Assembly (NCBI GenBank): GCA_000226015.1
Contig: JH153326.1
Coordinates: 1-27,764, forward strand
DNA length: 27,764 bases
Direction of reading: 5' to 3'
Source of the DNA: Mnemiopsis leidyi
Lineage: Eukaryota > Ctenophora > Tentaculata > Lobata > Bolinopsidae
A program made the translations under genes and the position numbers. Below the pieces are notes generated by a model that saw nothing but the letters and a program-made list of their open reading frames with translations, did not search any database and was not told the DNA's origin. Below, piece by piece: positions 8,969 to 18,966 of the stretch (within the stretch, counting starts at the first letter, position 1; each line of letters begins with the position of its first letter).

Positions 8969-10194
8969 ATGGTTGATGTATTAGAGGGAGGAGATTTGAA
9001 GAAATGGAACTGCATCTATCCCGCCTACATCAACTCTAACAGGTCTATCAAGGTATGTCCACTGTCGTTACACCTTCCCGTTATAATGCGATTTGGTCTG
9101 CTGCTCATCGTTGGAAAAATAATGGCGGCCTTAAACTTTGCCTCCTTATGGGACAACTTAAACTTAAAATCTTTTGAACACCGAAGCAAAAATTTATTGT
9201 TATATTGTAAATGAGGTGCCGAGATCTGAAGGAAGTGGTTTATAGTGGCGAAACAGTTTTTTGTTTACTTGATTGAAGCCCTGACTGACGTTACACATTT
9301 CAGAGGGGGAGGAGGATCCCGAAGGAGATAGCAGTGGAGAACCCCACATGCCAGGAGATAGGAGACGTGGTAAAGAGTCTGGGTCTCCGTCACGAGGTCC
9401 AGCCCAGGAAACACTACACTCGGGAGTTGGACAGGGAACGCTGGCAGCTTGGCCGGGTTTGTTAGCTTACTGTTCGGAGTTTTTTTCTAATTTTGGGGTG
9501 GTTTTGCCGTGAAGTTCAATCTTCAACCTTTTGTTATGTGAAATAGCCGAAATTTGACATCTACAACTCAAAATGTGGTTTGAATTTGACCCTTATTTCA
9601 ACAGTGGGTATGAACCAGGCTGTTATCCCAGGTAAAAGTGCAGCTATTGGACAGTGATGGTTCTCCTCTCCACGACACGATCAAGTCTAAGGGGGAACTG
9701 ATGGAATATGTCGCTACAATGATACCTAAACTAAAATCCAGGTGAGGCAGCACGCGGACTGTCGTGATGTCAGACCTCGTCAAGACCAGATTTAAGTTGA
9801 CAGGATGTTGACAGCTACTTAATTCCTGCTGCTCAACTCTACTTCTCACGTAATTTTATAAAATTGCTGTACTTCCTCAGTCCTAATTGTCTCCTTCGTC
9901 TAATTCCACGATACGACTTAGTCTATTAATATACTGAGTGCCGGAGGCCCTGTAACGAGCAAATTAATTTTAGAGGTTGACGCTGTTCTCTTTTGTCAAA
10001 GAATGTGATTGAAAAGAATTTAGCACTCATAATGCCAAGATATTTATACTTAGTGCAATTACATATACTTTGTGGCAGGACATGTTATCAATGTGTAATC
10101 CCAAATTTTACAAATTTTCAGATCTGCTAAAGGACCAGACCAACAGCAGGCCTCTTCCTCTGGTAAAAACAAAAAGAAGAAGGGGAAGAAATAA
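8969..10194 (+). CDS. SRP19: SRP19, 19-kDa signal recognition particle protein, four exons
   Basis: Exons 8969-9052, 9304-9456, 9632-9741 and 10122-10194 join in phase to give 139 residues (human 144). SRP19 binds helices 6 and 8 of SRP RNA and prepares it for SRP54, so it supports co-translational targeting to the ER. Family blocks: WNCIYPAYINSNRSIKRGRR at the N-terminus, where the CIYPAY box and the RNA-contacting basic loop meet across intron 1; IPKEIAVENPTCQEIGDVV; GRVKVQL; and MIPKLKSR. The tail is lysine-rich and ends GKNKKKKGKK, as in animal SRP19. The ATG lies one base after a TTTTAG acceptor. An ATTAAA hexamer at 10262-10267, about 70 nt past the stop, is a likely poly(A) signal. Intron 2 uses a GTTTGT donor. 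The assignment is firm. Confidence 0.96.
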
Positions 10195-10526
10195 TGAACC
10201 TTATCGGTTCAAGGGATATATGATTGGAAGATGAAAAACTCTTCTTAACTTAAACATGTTGATTAAATAATTTATGTTTGGTTTTTGTGGAGACCTGAAG
10301 GCATTACTTTTATCAGAAAATGCAACATTCTTCGCATTTTTCCTATTTCACTGAGTTTTATTATACTGACATTGATGAGTTTGAACGACTTAAAGTTAAA
10401 GCAGATATTTATTTTGGTTACTTTTATTGAATCAGTGCTCTGATCAAATAGCTTCCATCCACTTCCAGTAAAAAATGAATGAATTTAGAAATCATTGCTC
10501 TACATCTTGCCTAAATTTGAACAAAA
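10195..10526 (+). other. SRP19 3' flank
   Basis: The SRP19 3'UTR with its ATTAAA signal at 10262, followed by AT-rich sequence. A pyrimidine-rich acceptor-like TTCCATCCACTTCCAG ends at 10468, just before short ATGs (10475, 10479) that open only a few codons. Any 5' exons of the putative gene at 10.5-11.0 kb would lie here, but none was recognised. Confidence 0.4.
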
Positions 10527-10979
10527 GTGCCTAAGATTATCAAATTCGCTGCTTACGTTACTGTTAGAATAGACAGATACGGCAAAGAAAGAAAGTGCAG
10601 AGTCGCCCAAAACGCAATGGAAACTTTTGGGAAAATTTCGAAATCATTTCAGAGTCAAACAGGTAAATTTTTTCCGTTCATTACTCATATTGTACTCAAT
10701 TTAAATTGTTGCCATCAAAAGCAAAATATATTAGCATTAATACTATAAATTTATAGTTATATCATGCGATGAGTTTATTCAAGTTTCTGCCTATCCTTTG
10801 ATTTACTTCGTCTCCTTAATTTTATTTCAACTGAAAACATGTATTTTCAATTCACGTGGACTAAGTCTAACTGTGAGTGTGACCTTCGAAACAATGAGTT
10901 GATATAGTTGTAATTGTAAAAGCAATAATTTGTTCACAATTTAAATATTTCAGATGATTTATCAGCAGTTAAAGATTAA
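10527..10979 (+). CDS. Possible 3' end of an unidentified small gene (two exons)
   Basis: An open block at 10527-10662 reads IIKFAAYVTVRIDRYGKERK, then CRVAQNAMETFGKISKSFQS. It ends at a good donor (ACAG|GTAAAT). An acceptor TATTTCAG at 10953 continues the same phase into DDLSAVKD and a TAA at 10977. The composition (few rare residues, amphipathic, basic) and the phase-matched short last exon look like a real terminal pair. However, no start codon is available: the frame has a TGA at 10518 and the only internal ATG is at 10617. Upstream exons are therefore missing, or it is a remnant. I do not recognise the family. It lies convergent to the GPCR gene. Confidence 0.35.
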
Positions 10980-11353
10980 AAGTAGGCAGAGAATTTTAAT
11001 TTTCAAGTGAACAGCAGGCATGCATGGAAACAATAATGCGTGAGTCTTAGAATTATGACAATATTTTTGAATCATCTAGATATTATTTTTCGTGTGTCAA
11101 TTATTTATATAACTTTTGAAATTAAATTGAAAATTTTAAAAATATTCTACAAAACAACGTGCTATAAGCAATAGCATTAAAATAAGCAAAGCATATTTAC
11201 TAACAGTAACGTCATCATATACAAAAAATCTGGGCTGCTGCTTACGTATAATCCAAGTCAATGTATCACTGCAGAGCCGCGGGCTGCCTCAATTTTGTTT
11301 ACTACGTCCTAAACCTAAACGATCCCTAATCCCTAATTGTTCTTTTAACTTAA
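10980..11353. other. Convergent 3' flank between the unidentified gene and the GPCR
   Basis: AT-rich sequence between two convergent 3' ends. It contains no recognisable gene and no canonical AATAAA in GPCR sense close to its stop. A CCTAAACC/CCCTAATCCCTAA-like run at 11309-11337 is too short and mixed to be a telomeric array. Confidence 0.4.
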
Positions 11354-14300
11354 CTAACTGAATCCCCCTCGAAGTTTCCACCGCCGGATCTTTTCGTTAA
11401 CCTTCTTTGGGCAGATAATTTTGATAACCATGTGTCTAACTTTAGCGTTCCTCCAGAAATGAATGACGGGGTTTAAAACAGCGTTAAGATATATAATGTA
11501 GGAGTAAAACGTCAGCCAATAAGATAGATGTTCCTTCTGAGATTCATCCATCATGGACACGTGGTAGAAAGAAATAACAAAGAGCAGTAAAGTGAAAATG
11601 TAGTAAAACACCAGAATGAGTATGGTTTTGGCAGCTCTTATCTCCTTCTTCTTCTTTTGGGCGTGCTTGTTAAAGTTGTAGACCATCTGAGTAACACTGG
11701 TAATGTTCATGGAGTTTCTCATGGACATGGATTGTCGGACACGGCGTGTGAAGGATGAAGCAGTGTTGACATAGCAGCTGTCACGTGACTCCTGATTAGG
11801 GGTTCCGCCCCCGAACATGGAGGATACTGGAGACGGGGTCATCATGTCGTCTTGGTTGATCAGGAAGCCCCCTCTCCGGCGCTTGGCCGGACCCCCGTGG
11901 TTAGTCGGGTCGTACGACTCTAGGTCCAGAGACCTCGACCTGTTAACCGGAGGAGTTTTCTGATTGGTAACCGAGCTTTTTTTGAGAGGGGTGTTAGCAG
12001 GACTGAATGTTGGTGGTATAGTTAAAAGGTTGTTCCTCCGCTCTGAAACTACAGTCTCCTCGAAACAACCCCCCAAATTAGTCCTCTCCGGACCGACATC
12101 CTCCTCAGTGATTGTGTTGAGAGGAATGTTTACACCCCTGCTTGTACTCTTCATCGGGGACGTCTCTACTTGATCTGAAGCGACACTCAGAACGTCCGCC
12201 TCAGTGTGGACGTCCGACTCCGAGTCTAGCTCGACGGGGGAGCTGCACCTTCTCCGATTGTTGATCAACTTGGACCGCATCTTGGCGATCACTGCTAACG
12301 TCCCCCAGGACGTCGCTGACTTCACTGTCTCCTCTTCGCAGTACTCCTGAGGAGGTTTCTGTTAGTTTCACATGAAAATACGTCATCGGGAGTTTTATTC
12401 AGCGATGATGTGATTGTGATTGAAGTGCATTTTAGCCTCTAGCTGTTTAATATTTGTTTTGACTAAAGTGTACAAAGTACAAATCATGCAGCTTTAAAGT
12501 TGATGTTTAAGCAATTAAGCGGCTCATGCACATGACGTATCAGAAGTTGTGGTCACCTCCTAACTCGATTTATTAAAAAATGTAATCGAAGTTATTTCGA
12601 CATTTCGTGATACCCAGATTTTTGGATTAGAGGGACATAACATGATCTAAGTGGTGGCGAATATTAATCGAACATCTATATAAAGAATAGACATTAAATT
12701 TAAAAGCATACAATCATTCAAATCGTAAGATCAAGATTTCCACTCGAAACTGGGCCACTCTGAAATACGGCGAATTTCTGGTTGATGGTTTTGGATCAGA
12801 AACTGGCCCAAAACAAACCTTTACATGGCCAACATGACCATTTTCTCCTTCTCCTGTTTTAGTTTGGGGAATAATGGACTCTACGATCGTGCTGTGTCTC
12901 CTGAAACATGTTGGGTTCTTTGTACCGGATTATTTCATTGTACCGGATTGTTTTATTACACCGGATTATTTTACTTTCGGCATTGAGATCTCTAGGACTT
13001 TGATATGTCCCTATTTGTGATTTTTGTTCATGGGTACGTTTTATAAGTCTTAACTTCTCACTCAAGATTGTACATGTTTTCCAACTATTCATCTTCAAAG
13101 CCGCTTTATCACATGAAAGGTCATACCTACTATAGTTACTTTTGGTTGTGCCGGAAGCATGGTCGCTAGATAAGGTTTTGATCTGAAAGTCTCACCTTAT
13201 TTGACTAACTCGCTGTTTAGCTTCTCTCGATCTCCGTTTAAGCTGGGTTACCATGGTGATGAGGGACGCTAGATCGGTCTGTTTGTTACGTTTTACAAGA
13301 GGACTCAATTCTCCTCCGTTAACCTGAAGGTTTTCTGGGTGCTTTAAACTGTCGACAAGTTTGGAGTTTGAGACATACATTATCAATTTTGGTGGTTGAT
13401 CACAGACCCTCATTTTGAAAGGGATAATTAGGTACAGAATATAGTATCACTACAAACCGACCAGTTCGTCGATCTCCTCCATAGTCGGACTCCTGACTTG
13501 TCTGTCGAAAGAAAAGGGCTGGTACGGTAGACTCCTGCTGGGGGCGTGTAGATGCACACTGCTCATCTCGCTGTACTTCCTTGCTTTCTTCTCTTTGGCG
13601 GGAGTCACTACTCTGAAATCTCGTTCTGTGTTGTCTTGGAGCAGACTCAGGTCGGAGTCACTGCTGCACCTCACTAGGTCCTGGTAGGACATTTAGTAAC
13701 TTAGTCACTGCCAGGTTACTTAGTTACTGGTAGGTTACATAGTTACTGTCAGGTTACTTAGTTACTGCCAGGTTACTTAGTTACTGGTAGGTTACATAGT
13801 TACTGGTAGGTTACTTAGTTACTGTCAGGTTACTTAGTTACTGCCAGGTTACTTAGTCACTGCCAGGTTACTTAGTTACTGGTAGGTTACATAGTTACTG
13901 GTAGGTTACTTAGTTACTGTCAGGTTACTTAGTTACTGGTAGGTTACATAGTTACTGTCAGGTTACTTAGTTACTGCCAGGTAACATGTTTACTTGGTTA
14001 CTGTCAGATTATTTAGTTACTGTCAGTTACTTGGTTACTTTCAGGTTACTAAGTAACTGTGAGCCGTGAGGTTACTTGGTTACTTAGTTACTGTCAGGTA
14101 ACTTAGTTACTGTCAGGTAACTTAGTTACTGTCAGGTTATTTAGTTACTGTAAGGTATCTTGGCTACTGCCAGGTAACTTGGTTACTGCCAGGTTACTTA
14201 GTTACTGTCAAGTTACTCAGTGAAAGTCAGGTCACTCAATTTTAAAGAAATCAGTCACGCTACCAGGTTACTTTAGGCCACAGTCGAGAGATCGTTAGGG

Positions 14301-16837
14301 TTGCTTCGCAAGGCTGACACTCAGAAAATTACGACACTCAGGGAAAACCGGCACTCAGAAAGTTGCGACACTTAATTAAAATGCTGGTCACAATCTTAGA
14401 TCTAATCCTTTGATCACTGATAGAGTATTTTCACCAACTTTTTAGCTAATCAGATTGTGTTTATTTACTATTATTTCTTCAATAATTACATGCTTGATGA
14501 AAACGATTAAGATTGGATTGTTGGCCCAACGTTGAGTTTTACTTTTAGAGGTTTAGTGTAAATTGCAAAATATACAACGATTCATGGAATGACCACCACT
14601 TGATTGTCGTATCAAAAGATCTACCATACTAAACTAACATGCTTTTAGATGAAAGCAAATGAAGCGATAAAAAAATCTTTTGGTGCTTTTGTACGTTTTG
14701 AAAATGTTTGCTGATTCATAATTAATCAAGAATGCTTGAGTGTGCCATTCGCAGCACAAACCCTTTTTGTAGAAATATTTTCCAAATATTCTGCTTCGCC
14801 TTCCTTCTCAGTGCAAAGGCTTTTGCAATGAAGTTGATTCGAGTCCTGATAAATTTCGTCAATGTTTCCTTGTTCTCCTTTGTGACAAACAAACAGCAAA
14901 ATTAACGATCACAGCGAATTTTGTGTAGTGACAGCTATGAATTTAAAACAGCGGTATGTCTTACCCAATTTCTTCTCTTTTTTGAGTTTCTTTTGAGAGC
15001 AGCTACAAATTTGATGACTTTCCAGATGGTGTCAATGTCAGAGTCTGCTTCTTCATCATCGAGGTCATCTTCATCATCAGGAGAAATGGACATCGACCTG
15101 CATTTTTCTTCTCCGCTACAACCTGAAAAGTATAATTAGAAACAAAGCAGGGAGAACTCAAGTTCTATAACTCTTGGCTGTCCTAAAGCTACAGACAATG
15201 TTCTAGAAACCTTGTTACTTACATATGGGAGAGTCGACTGCCAGGATGGCAAGTTCCTCGTCTATGTCTTCCTCTGACAGTTCAAACTCCATCTCCTCCT
15301 CCTCCTCTTCTTCTTCCTCCTCCTCTTCTTCATCTCCCTCCTCGATCACGCTGTCCATCATGCTGGTCCCGCCGACAGTTGAGGCGTTCGGCGTTATCTT
15401 CTGACATTCGACTGTCGGCGGCGTTTTGGCGGCTTCTGACTGCATGAAGTTGTCTACGCCGCCCCGGTAAGAAGGCGAGGTTCTTGAACTGCGGGTAATC
15501 AGGGTCACCTCAGTGTAAGCTTCTTCTGAGTTTACCGAATTCAGTTAACTTCAATGATTATAATTATTTGCCATTGAGGTTATAATTCCCCACCTGTAAA
15601 TCATTTAGTTTTGTATGAAGTTAATACTTTCAGACTTTTTGGCGGGCAAAATATTTAACCACGTCTGACCTGATACGCCTGTGAGTATGAGGCTGAGCTT
15701 TGGCCCTCCTGGTTGCCTTGATGTACAGTTTCATGATAGCGTTTATATTGATACCGGTAATATCACCATTTGAGTCAGTCTGAAATATCCGTTCACTCTT
15801 TTTCACGTCCTGTTCAGCTAAAGAAATTCGTTTTAACTGTTCCTTGGCAACTTCAATATTGGAGTTAGAGTCTGTGTTGATGAGGATAGGTGGTGCTAAA
15901 ACTGAAGAAGTGTTGTTGCGCCGCTGTCGTGTTTGGCCGGACGTTTGGAGACTAGCCAGAGCCTTGTGTTTCTTCCTAAACAACTGCTTTAACACGGCCA
16001 AGTTTCCAATCACGATAACAAACATGAGGAGTGTCAGTAGCGCGACCGTCAGATAACTTGGCACGTTGCCAAGCACGTGGTCTTTATTGCGCAGCCAGTA
16101 CTGTCCCATACAAACTGTGAATATCTTCAGGTTGGTGAAGGTCTTGTGGTTCTCGTGGGCGGAGAAGATGAGCCAGGAGGTTACGTAGATCAGGATCAAC
16201 ATTGGGGATACTATCCAGATGCACAGGATCTGCGGGGTTTTTCTGTTAGACGTCTGTAGAGACGTTGAGTCAAGATATCATAAACATGAAAAAAAAAATC
16301 ATATTGCTATGACTAGTTGAAATTCAGGAGTGTTCACTAGTTTTGCTACTCTATCGACATTCAATAAAGCAAACAAAGAATTTCGAAGTTCAAAGATCAA
16401 CAAACCATTTTCATGAGGTTGTATCTGGAGAAGTATTTCCGATGATAAACATGGTGATAGACCCCCAGGAACCTGTCAGCACTAGCCAGGAGGATGAACC
16501 CTACCGTACACAACACCGACATTTCAAACAAACACCCGGACACCGCGCAGAACATATGGTGAGGAGGGTCCCGGTCACCCAGAGCTCGAGTCAGGAGGAT
16601 CATGACGGAGTAAGGCATGACCAGACACACCAACACCACATCCACCGCAGCTAGGTTGAGGAAGATAAGGGCACTAGCTGACTTCCTCATCCCCCAGAAG
16701 ACGTAGAAGATGAGGATGTTGAAGAGCAGTCCGAAGAAGGTGAGGAAGATGGTCAGGACCGCCATGTGCACATCGAACTTCTGGAAGTCAGGCTGAAGGT
16801 GAACGGCCGTCTGGTTGAACCCGAACTCTGGGTCCAT
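11354..16837 (-). CDS. Rhodopsin-like GPCR, about 958 aa, with a giant third intracellular loop; eight exons
   Basis: Exons (minus strand, 5' to 3'): 16837-16406, 16253-15670, 15488-15223, 15122-14965, 13680-13458, 13334-13196, 12900-12819 and 12346-11354. All phases close, giving 958 residues. TM1 is about 24-48 (N40), TM2 57-83 (LAAVD, D66), TM3 97-120 starting at Cys97 and followed by ADRF (DRY position 121-123), TM4 about 152-174 (W157), ECL2 Cys192, TM5 209-235, TM6 about 868-891 and TM7 about 906-926 with NPVIH (920-924). An NQT glycosylation site is at 8-10. ICL3 spans about 236-865. It has a 13-Glu run in exon 3, a second acidic tract (PDDEDDLDDEE) in exon 4, many SP/TP sites, and a KKKKEIR block before TM6. 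The position equivalent to the aminergic Asp in TM3 is Phe, so it is not an amine receptor; the ligand is unknown. An in-frame TGA upstream supports the start. The exon 6 acceptor (CACCCAG at 13335) is the least certain junction. Confidence 0.85.
11780..11789. promoter_or_regulatory. GTCACGTGAC palindrome inside GPCR exon 8
   Basis: The second perfect copy of the 10-bp E-box palindrome, here within coding sequence for the ICL3. It may be chance, constrained by codons, or an intragenic bHLH-Zip site. Confidence 0.3.
12922..12977. repeat. Three tandem 18-bp units in GPCR intron 6
   Basis: On the plus strand the unit ACCGGATTATTTCATTGT repeats three times with a few changes (taccggattatttcattg, taccggattgttttatta, caccggattattttactt). 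The period is a multiple of three, so both strands stay open through it. It lies in the intron between exons 6 and 7. Confidence 0.8.
13681..14240. repeat. 19-bp minisatellite (GGTTACTTAGTTACTGTCA) abutting GPCR exon 5
   Basis: About 29 copies of a 19-bp unit. Three main variants differ in the GTCA, GCCA or GGTA block and in TTACTTAG versus TTACATAG. In the left half they are arranged in partly ordered triplets of about 57 bp. Copies become irregular past 13980. The array starts exactly at the intron-4 acceptor of the GPCR: read on the minus strand, the functional acceptor CCTACCAG is the terminal GGTA-type repeat unit. It occupies about 560 bp of the 1284-bp intron. Confidence 0.95.
14316..14374. 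repeat. Short degenerate repeat GACACTCAGAAAATTAC
   Basis: Three and a half units of about 17 bp beginning GACACTCAG or GGCACTCAG, lying beyond the 19-bp array in GPCR intron 4. Unit ends diverge (aaaattac, ggaaaaccg, aaagttgc). Confidence 0.7.
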
Positions 16838-17006
16838 ATTCAGAGAGTTTCAGTGGTTTCTCGACTTGTGATGAGTGTCTAATCTTTCGGAAATATTCGT
16901 ACAAGTGTTCTTCATGTTGGGTGATCTTCTGAAACCTTACATCAAAACATACGCTGCAAAAGTACGTTGCTGTAAAAATCAGCAAGCTCAGGAGCTTTCT
17001 ACACCT

Positions 17007-17016
17007 CCTTTATAAG
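17007..17016 (-). promoter_or_regulatory. Candidate TATA box of the GPCR gene
   Basis: Minus-strand CTTATAAAGG lies about 170 bp upstream of the GPCR ATG at 16837. It would place a start site near 16980 and a 5'UTR of about 145 nt without needing an intron. Supported only by motif and position. Confidence 0.35.
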
Positions 17017-18959
17017 TCTAGACAATTGTCGCTAACGTCTGCCATAAAACTCACAAAATGTATGATTTGTATTAGAAAATGTGGACCAAAGCCCACAAAA
17101 ATGTGCTTCTGATGTCAGCAAAAGCGATTATAAAATTCATTCTTTTATGCCAGAGGACAATTAGCAACTATTTCAGCATCTTAGAAAAAAAATATGCCGT
17201 CTGCTGGTCCAACAATTCATGAATATCCAATTCTTATTTCGCTAAATTCATAAAATATTCCATTAATTCAATATTTCTAGCAATTAGAAAGCAATAAAGG
17301 TGGAAGTTATAATCCAATCTAGTACTGTAAACGTGGAGAGGTACTGTTCCTCCGCTTTGCCCGCTAATAGGCTTTAATTAAACAGCACGAACTGCTGCTC
17401 TTAATTTGCAAACGAGCGCAGCAGCCCAAAGCTCAACTGCTTAGCACCGAATAAAACCTAGTCGTTCATTAATGTGCTTATGAAAGCCGAGCTAGAGCCG
17501 AAAAGATATGCTTGCAGTCACGTCAGGAATGCTGCATACTGCAAAGAGATGGTACAAAATTATATTCAGCAGTTGACGGCTTATCTTGATGTAGATCTTC
17601 GCGTTAAGAATCTTATGAAGTACGTCATGATGAATATTTATAGATCTTATGCCCAGGTACTCAAAAACTAGTATATTACTAGTAGGATGCTCTACAACTA
17701 AGTGCTCTATAACTAGGTGCAAGAAAAACGCCTGAGTTTTTCTCCTTAATGATAGGAAATAATGAATTATTTAAAATGGCTCCCGTTTTATCTAGTGACT
17801 GGTCGTTTTTTATTTAAAATGATGAGTAAAAACATAGACGTGGACGTGTTAATCGTTGTATCCACTAGACAATAAAATATTAAAAAATAAGTCGCAGCAC
17901 CAAATATTCATTTCATGATAGAACAAAGTTAGCAAAAAGTTAATAATGAAAAGAGCCGATACCGCGGATTTTTGCCATTGTTGAATTATATCATTTGCGC
18001 AACGAACGTAATATCAAAGAGACGTACCCTTGCAGCCGGGCACGAATGTTAGATATCAATAAAAGGAGATACGGTTCCAGATAATTGTACCGCCTTGGCT
18101 CTAATCTGCAACTCTAATCTCCCGGCCGTAAATCGAAAACCGCTGTCATTCATTGTACATATAATTATAGGTCCGCAATTTATCGTTCAGAAACTTCAAG
18201 AACTATAGTCTGCATCGTGAATTTGCGGTCGAAGCTAATAATCAGAAGCTCCCACCAAACTTAATTCTTTTGAATATCAAATTCAAGGTGTGAAGAAATA
18301 GCGCTAACTTCTATGATGTGTCTAGAATTCTATGGCTATAGGAAAATATTAACTGAATCAAATGACATAGCGTCGCTATAGAAACAATGAGGATTAAGCT
18401 CGTAGTCGTAAGTGAATGGCGCAATTTTTGTCCTTGCATGATGGAAAAAAGTCAAATATGTTGTTGAAGGAAGTATAAACAAAATTTAAGTGATAAAAGA
18501 ACTTAATTTAGGCAAGCGATAATATCATCTGTAGCACGTTCAATTATCAGATGTGTCATACATACAATTATGCAGTAAAACAAGAGAAGAAACAAATTTA
18601 CGTCCTCAAGTCTCAAATGTCTCTAGAATATAGCATAATTTCCTCCACGGACTGAGTGTGACACATTTGGTCATGAGCATGCCGTCTCTTTCCAGAGGGT
18701 TCATACTAATTAAATTCATGAGACATTCTATTTAGCCAACGAGTCATATTAATTTGTGTACAGATCGGTTGATACATAACTTCGTATTCAAATTGAACGA
18801 CCTGTAACTAATTACAGAGATGATAACTACTGGACTTGAAATGACCTTTCATAACGCTAATGGATCACGACCACTTGCCAGTTTAAGATTACCTGCTCCC
18901 TAACTCTAAGCTTATGTAAGCTTGTTGAATAGGATTCGTTTCAGCGGTTCAGTGGAACC
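17017..18959. other. GPCR 5' flank, no gene recognised
   Basis: About 1.9 kb of AT-rich sequence without a convincing exon. Short open frames (for example at 17474-17671 on the plus strand and 17492-17722 on the minus strand) overlap each other and show no family resemblance. No tRNA-like A/B boxes or retroelement motifs were seen. Confidence 0.5.
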
Positions 18960-18966
18960 CCACCAC

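Noticed and set aside
11309..11337. Telomere-like CCCTAA words
   Set aside because: Only two or three irregular copies, flanked by genes; not a telomeric tract.
12857..13020. Plus-strand small ORF (ATG at 12874, 48 codons) behind a strong TTTTAG acceptor
   Set aside because: It lies antisense over GPCR exon 7, whose phase-matched splice sites explain this stretch; the T/C-rich tract is the complement of codons for GEGEN.
13192..13413. Use of the whole 13413-13192 open frame as GPCR exon 6
   Set aside because: It is in frame with exon 5 but separated by TAG TGA, and the gap alone (under 50 nt) is too short for an intron here. An acceptor at 13335 gives a normal 123-nt intron and the right phase.
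13681..14240. CRISPR-like regular repeats
   Set aside because: Units are head-to-tail without unique spacers, in a eukaryotic intron; it is a minisatellite. The same applies to the 24-bp and 32-bp arrays.
16343..16654. 103-codon plus-strand ORF rich in His and Gln
   Set aside because: Antisense of GPCR exon 1, which encodes clear TM1-TM3 motifs.
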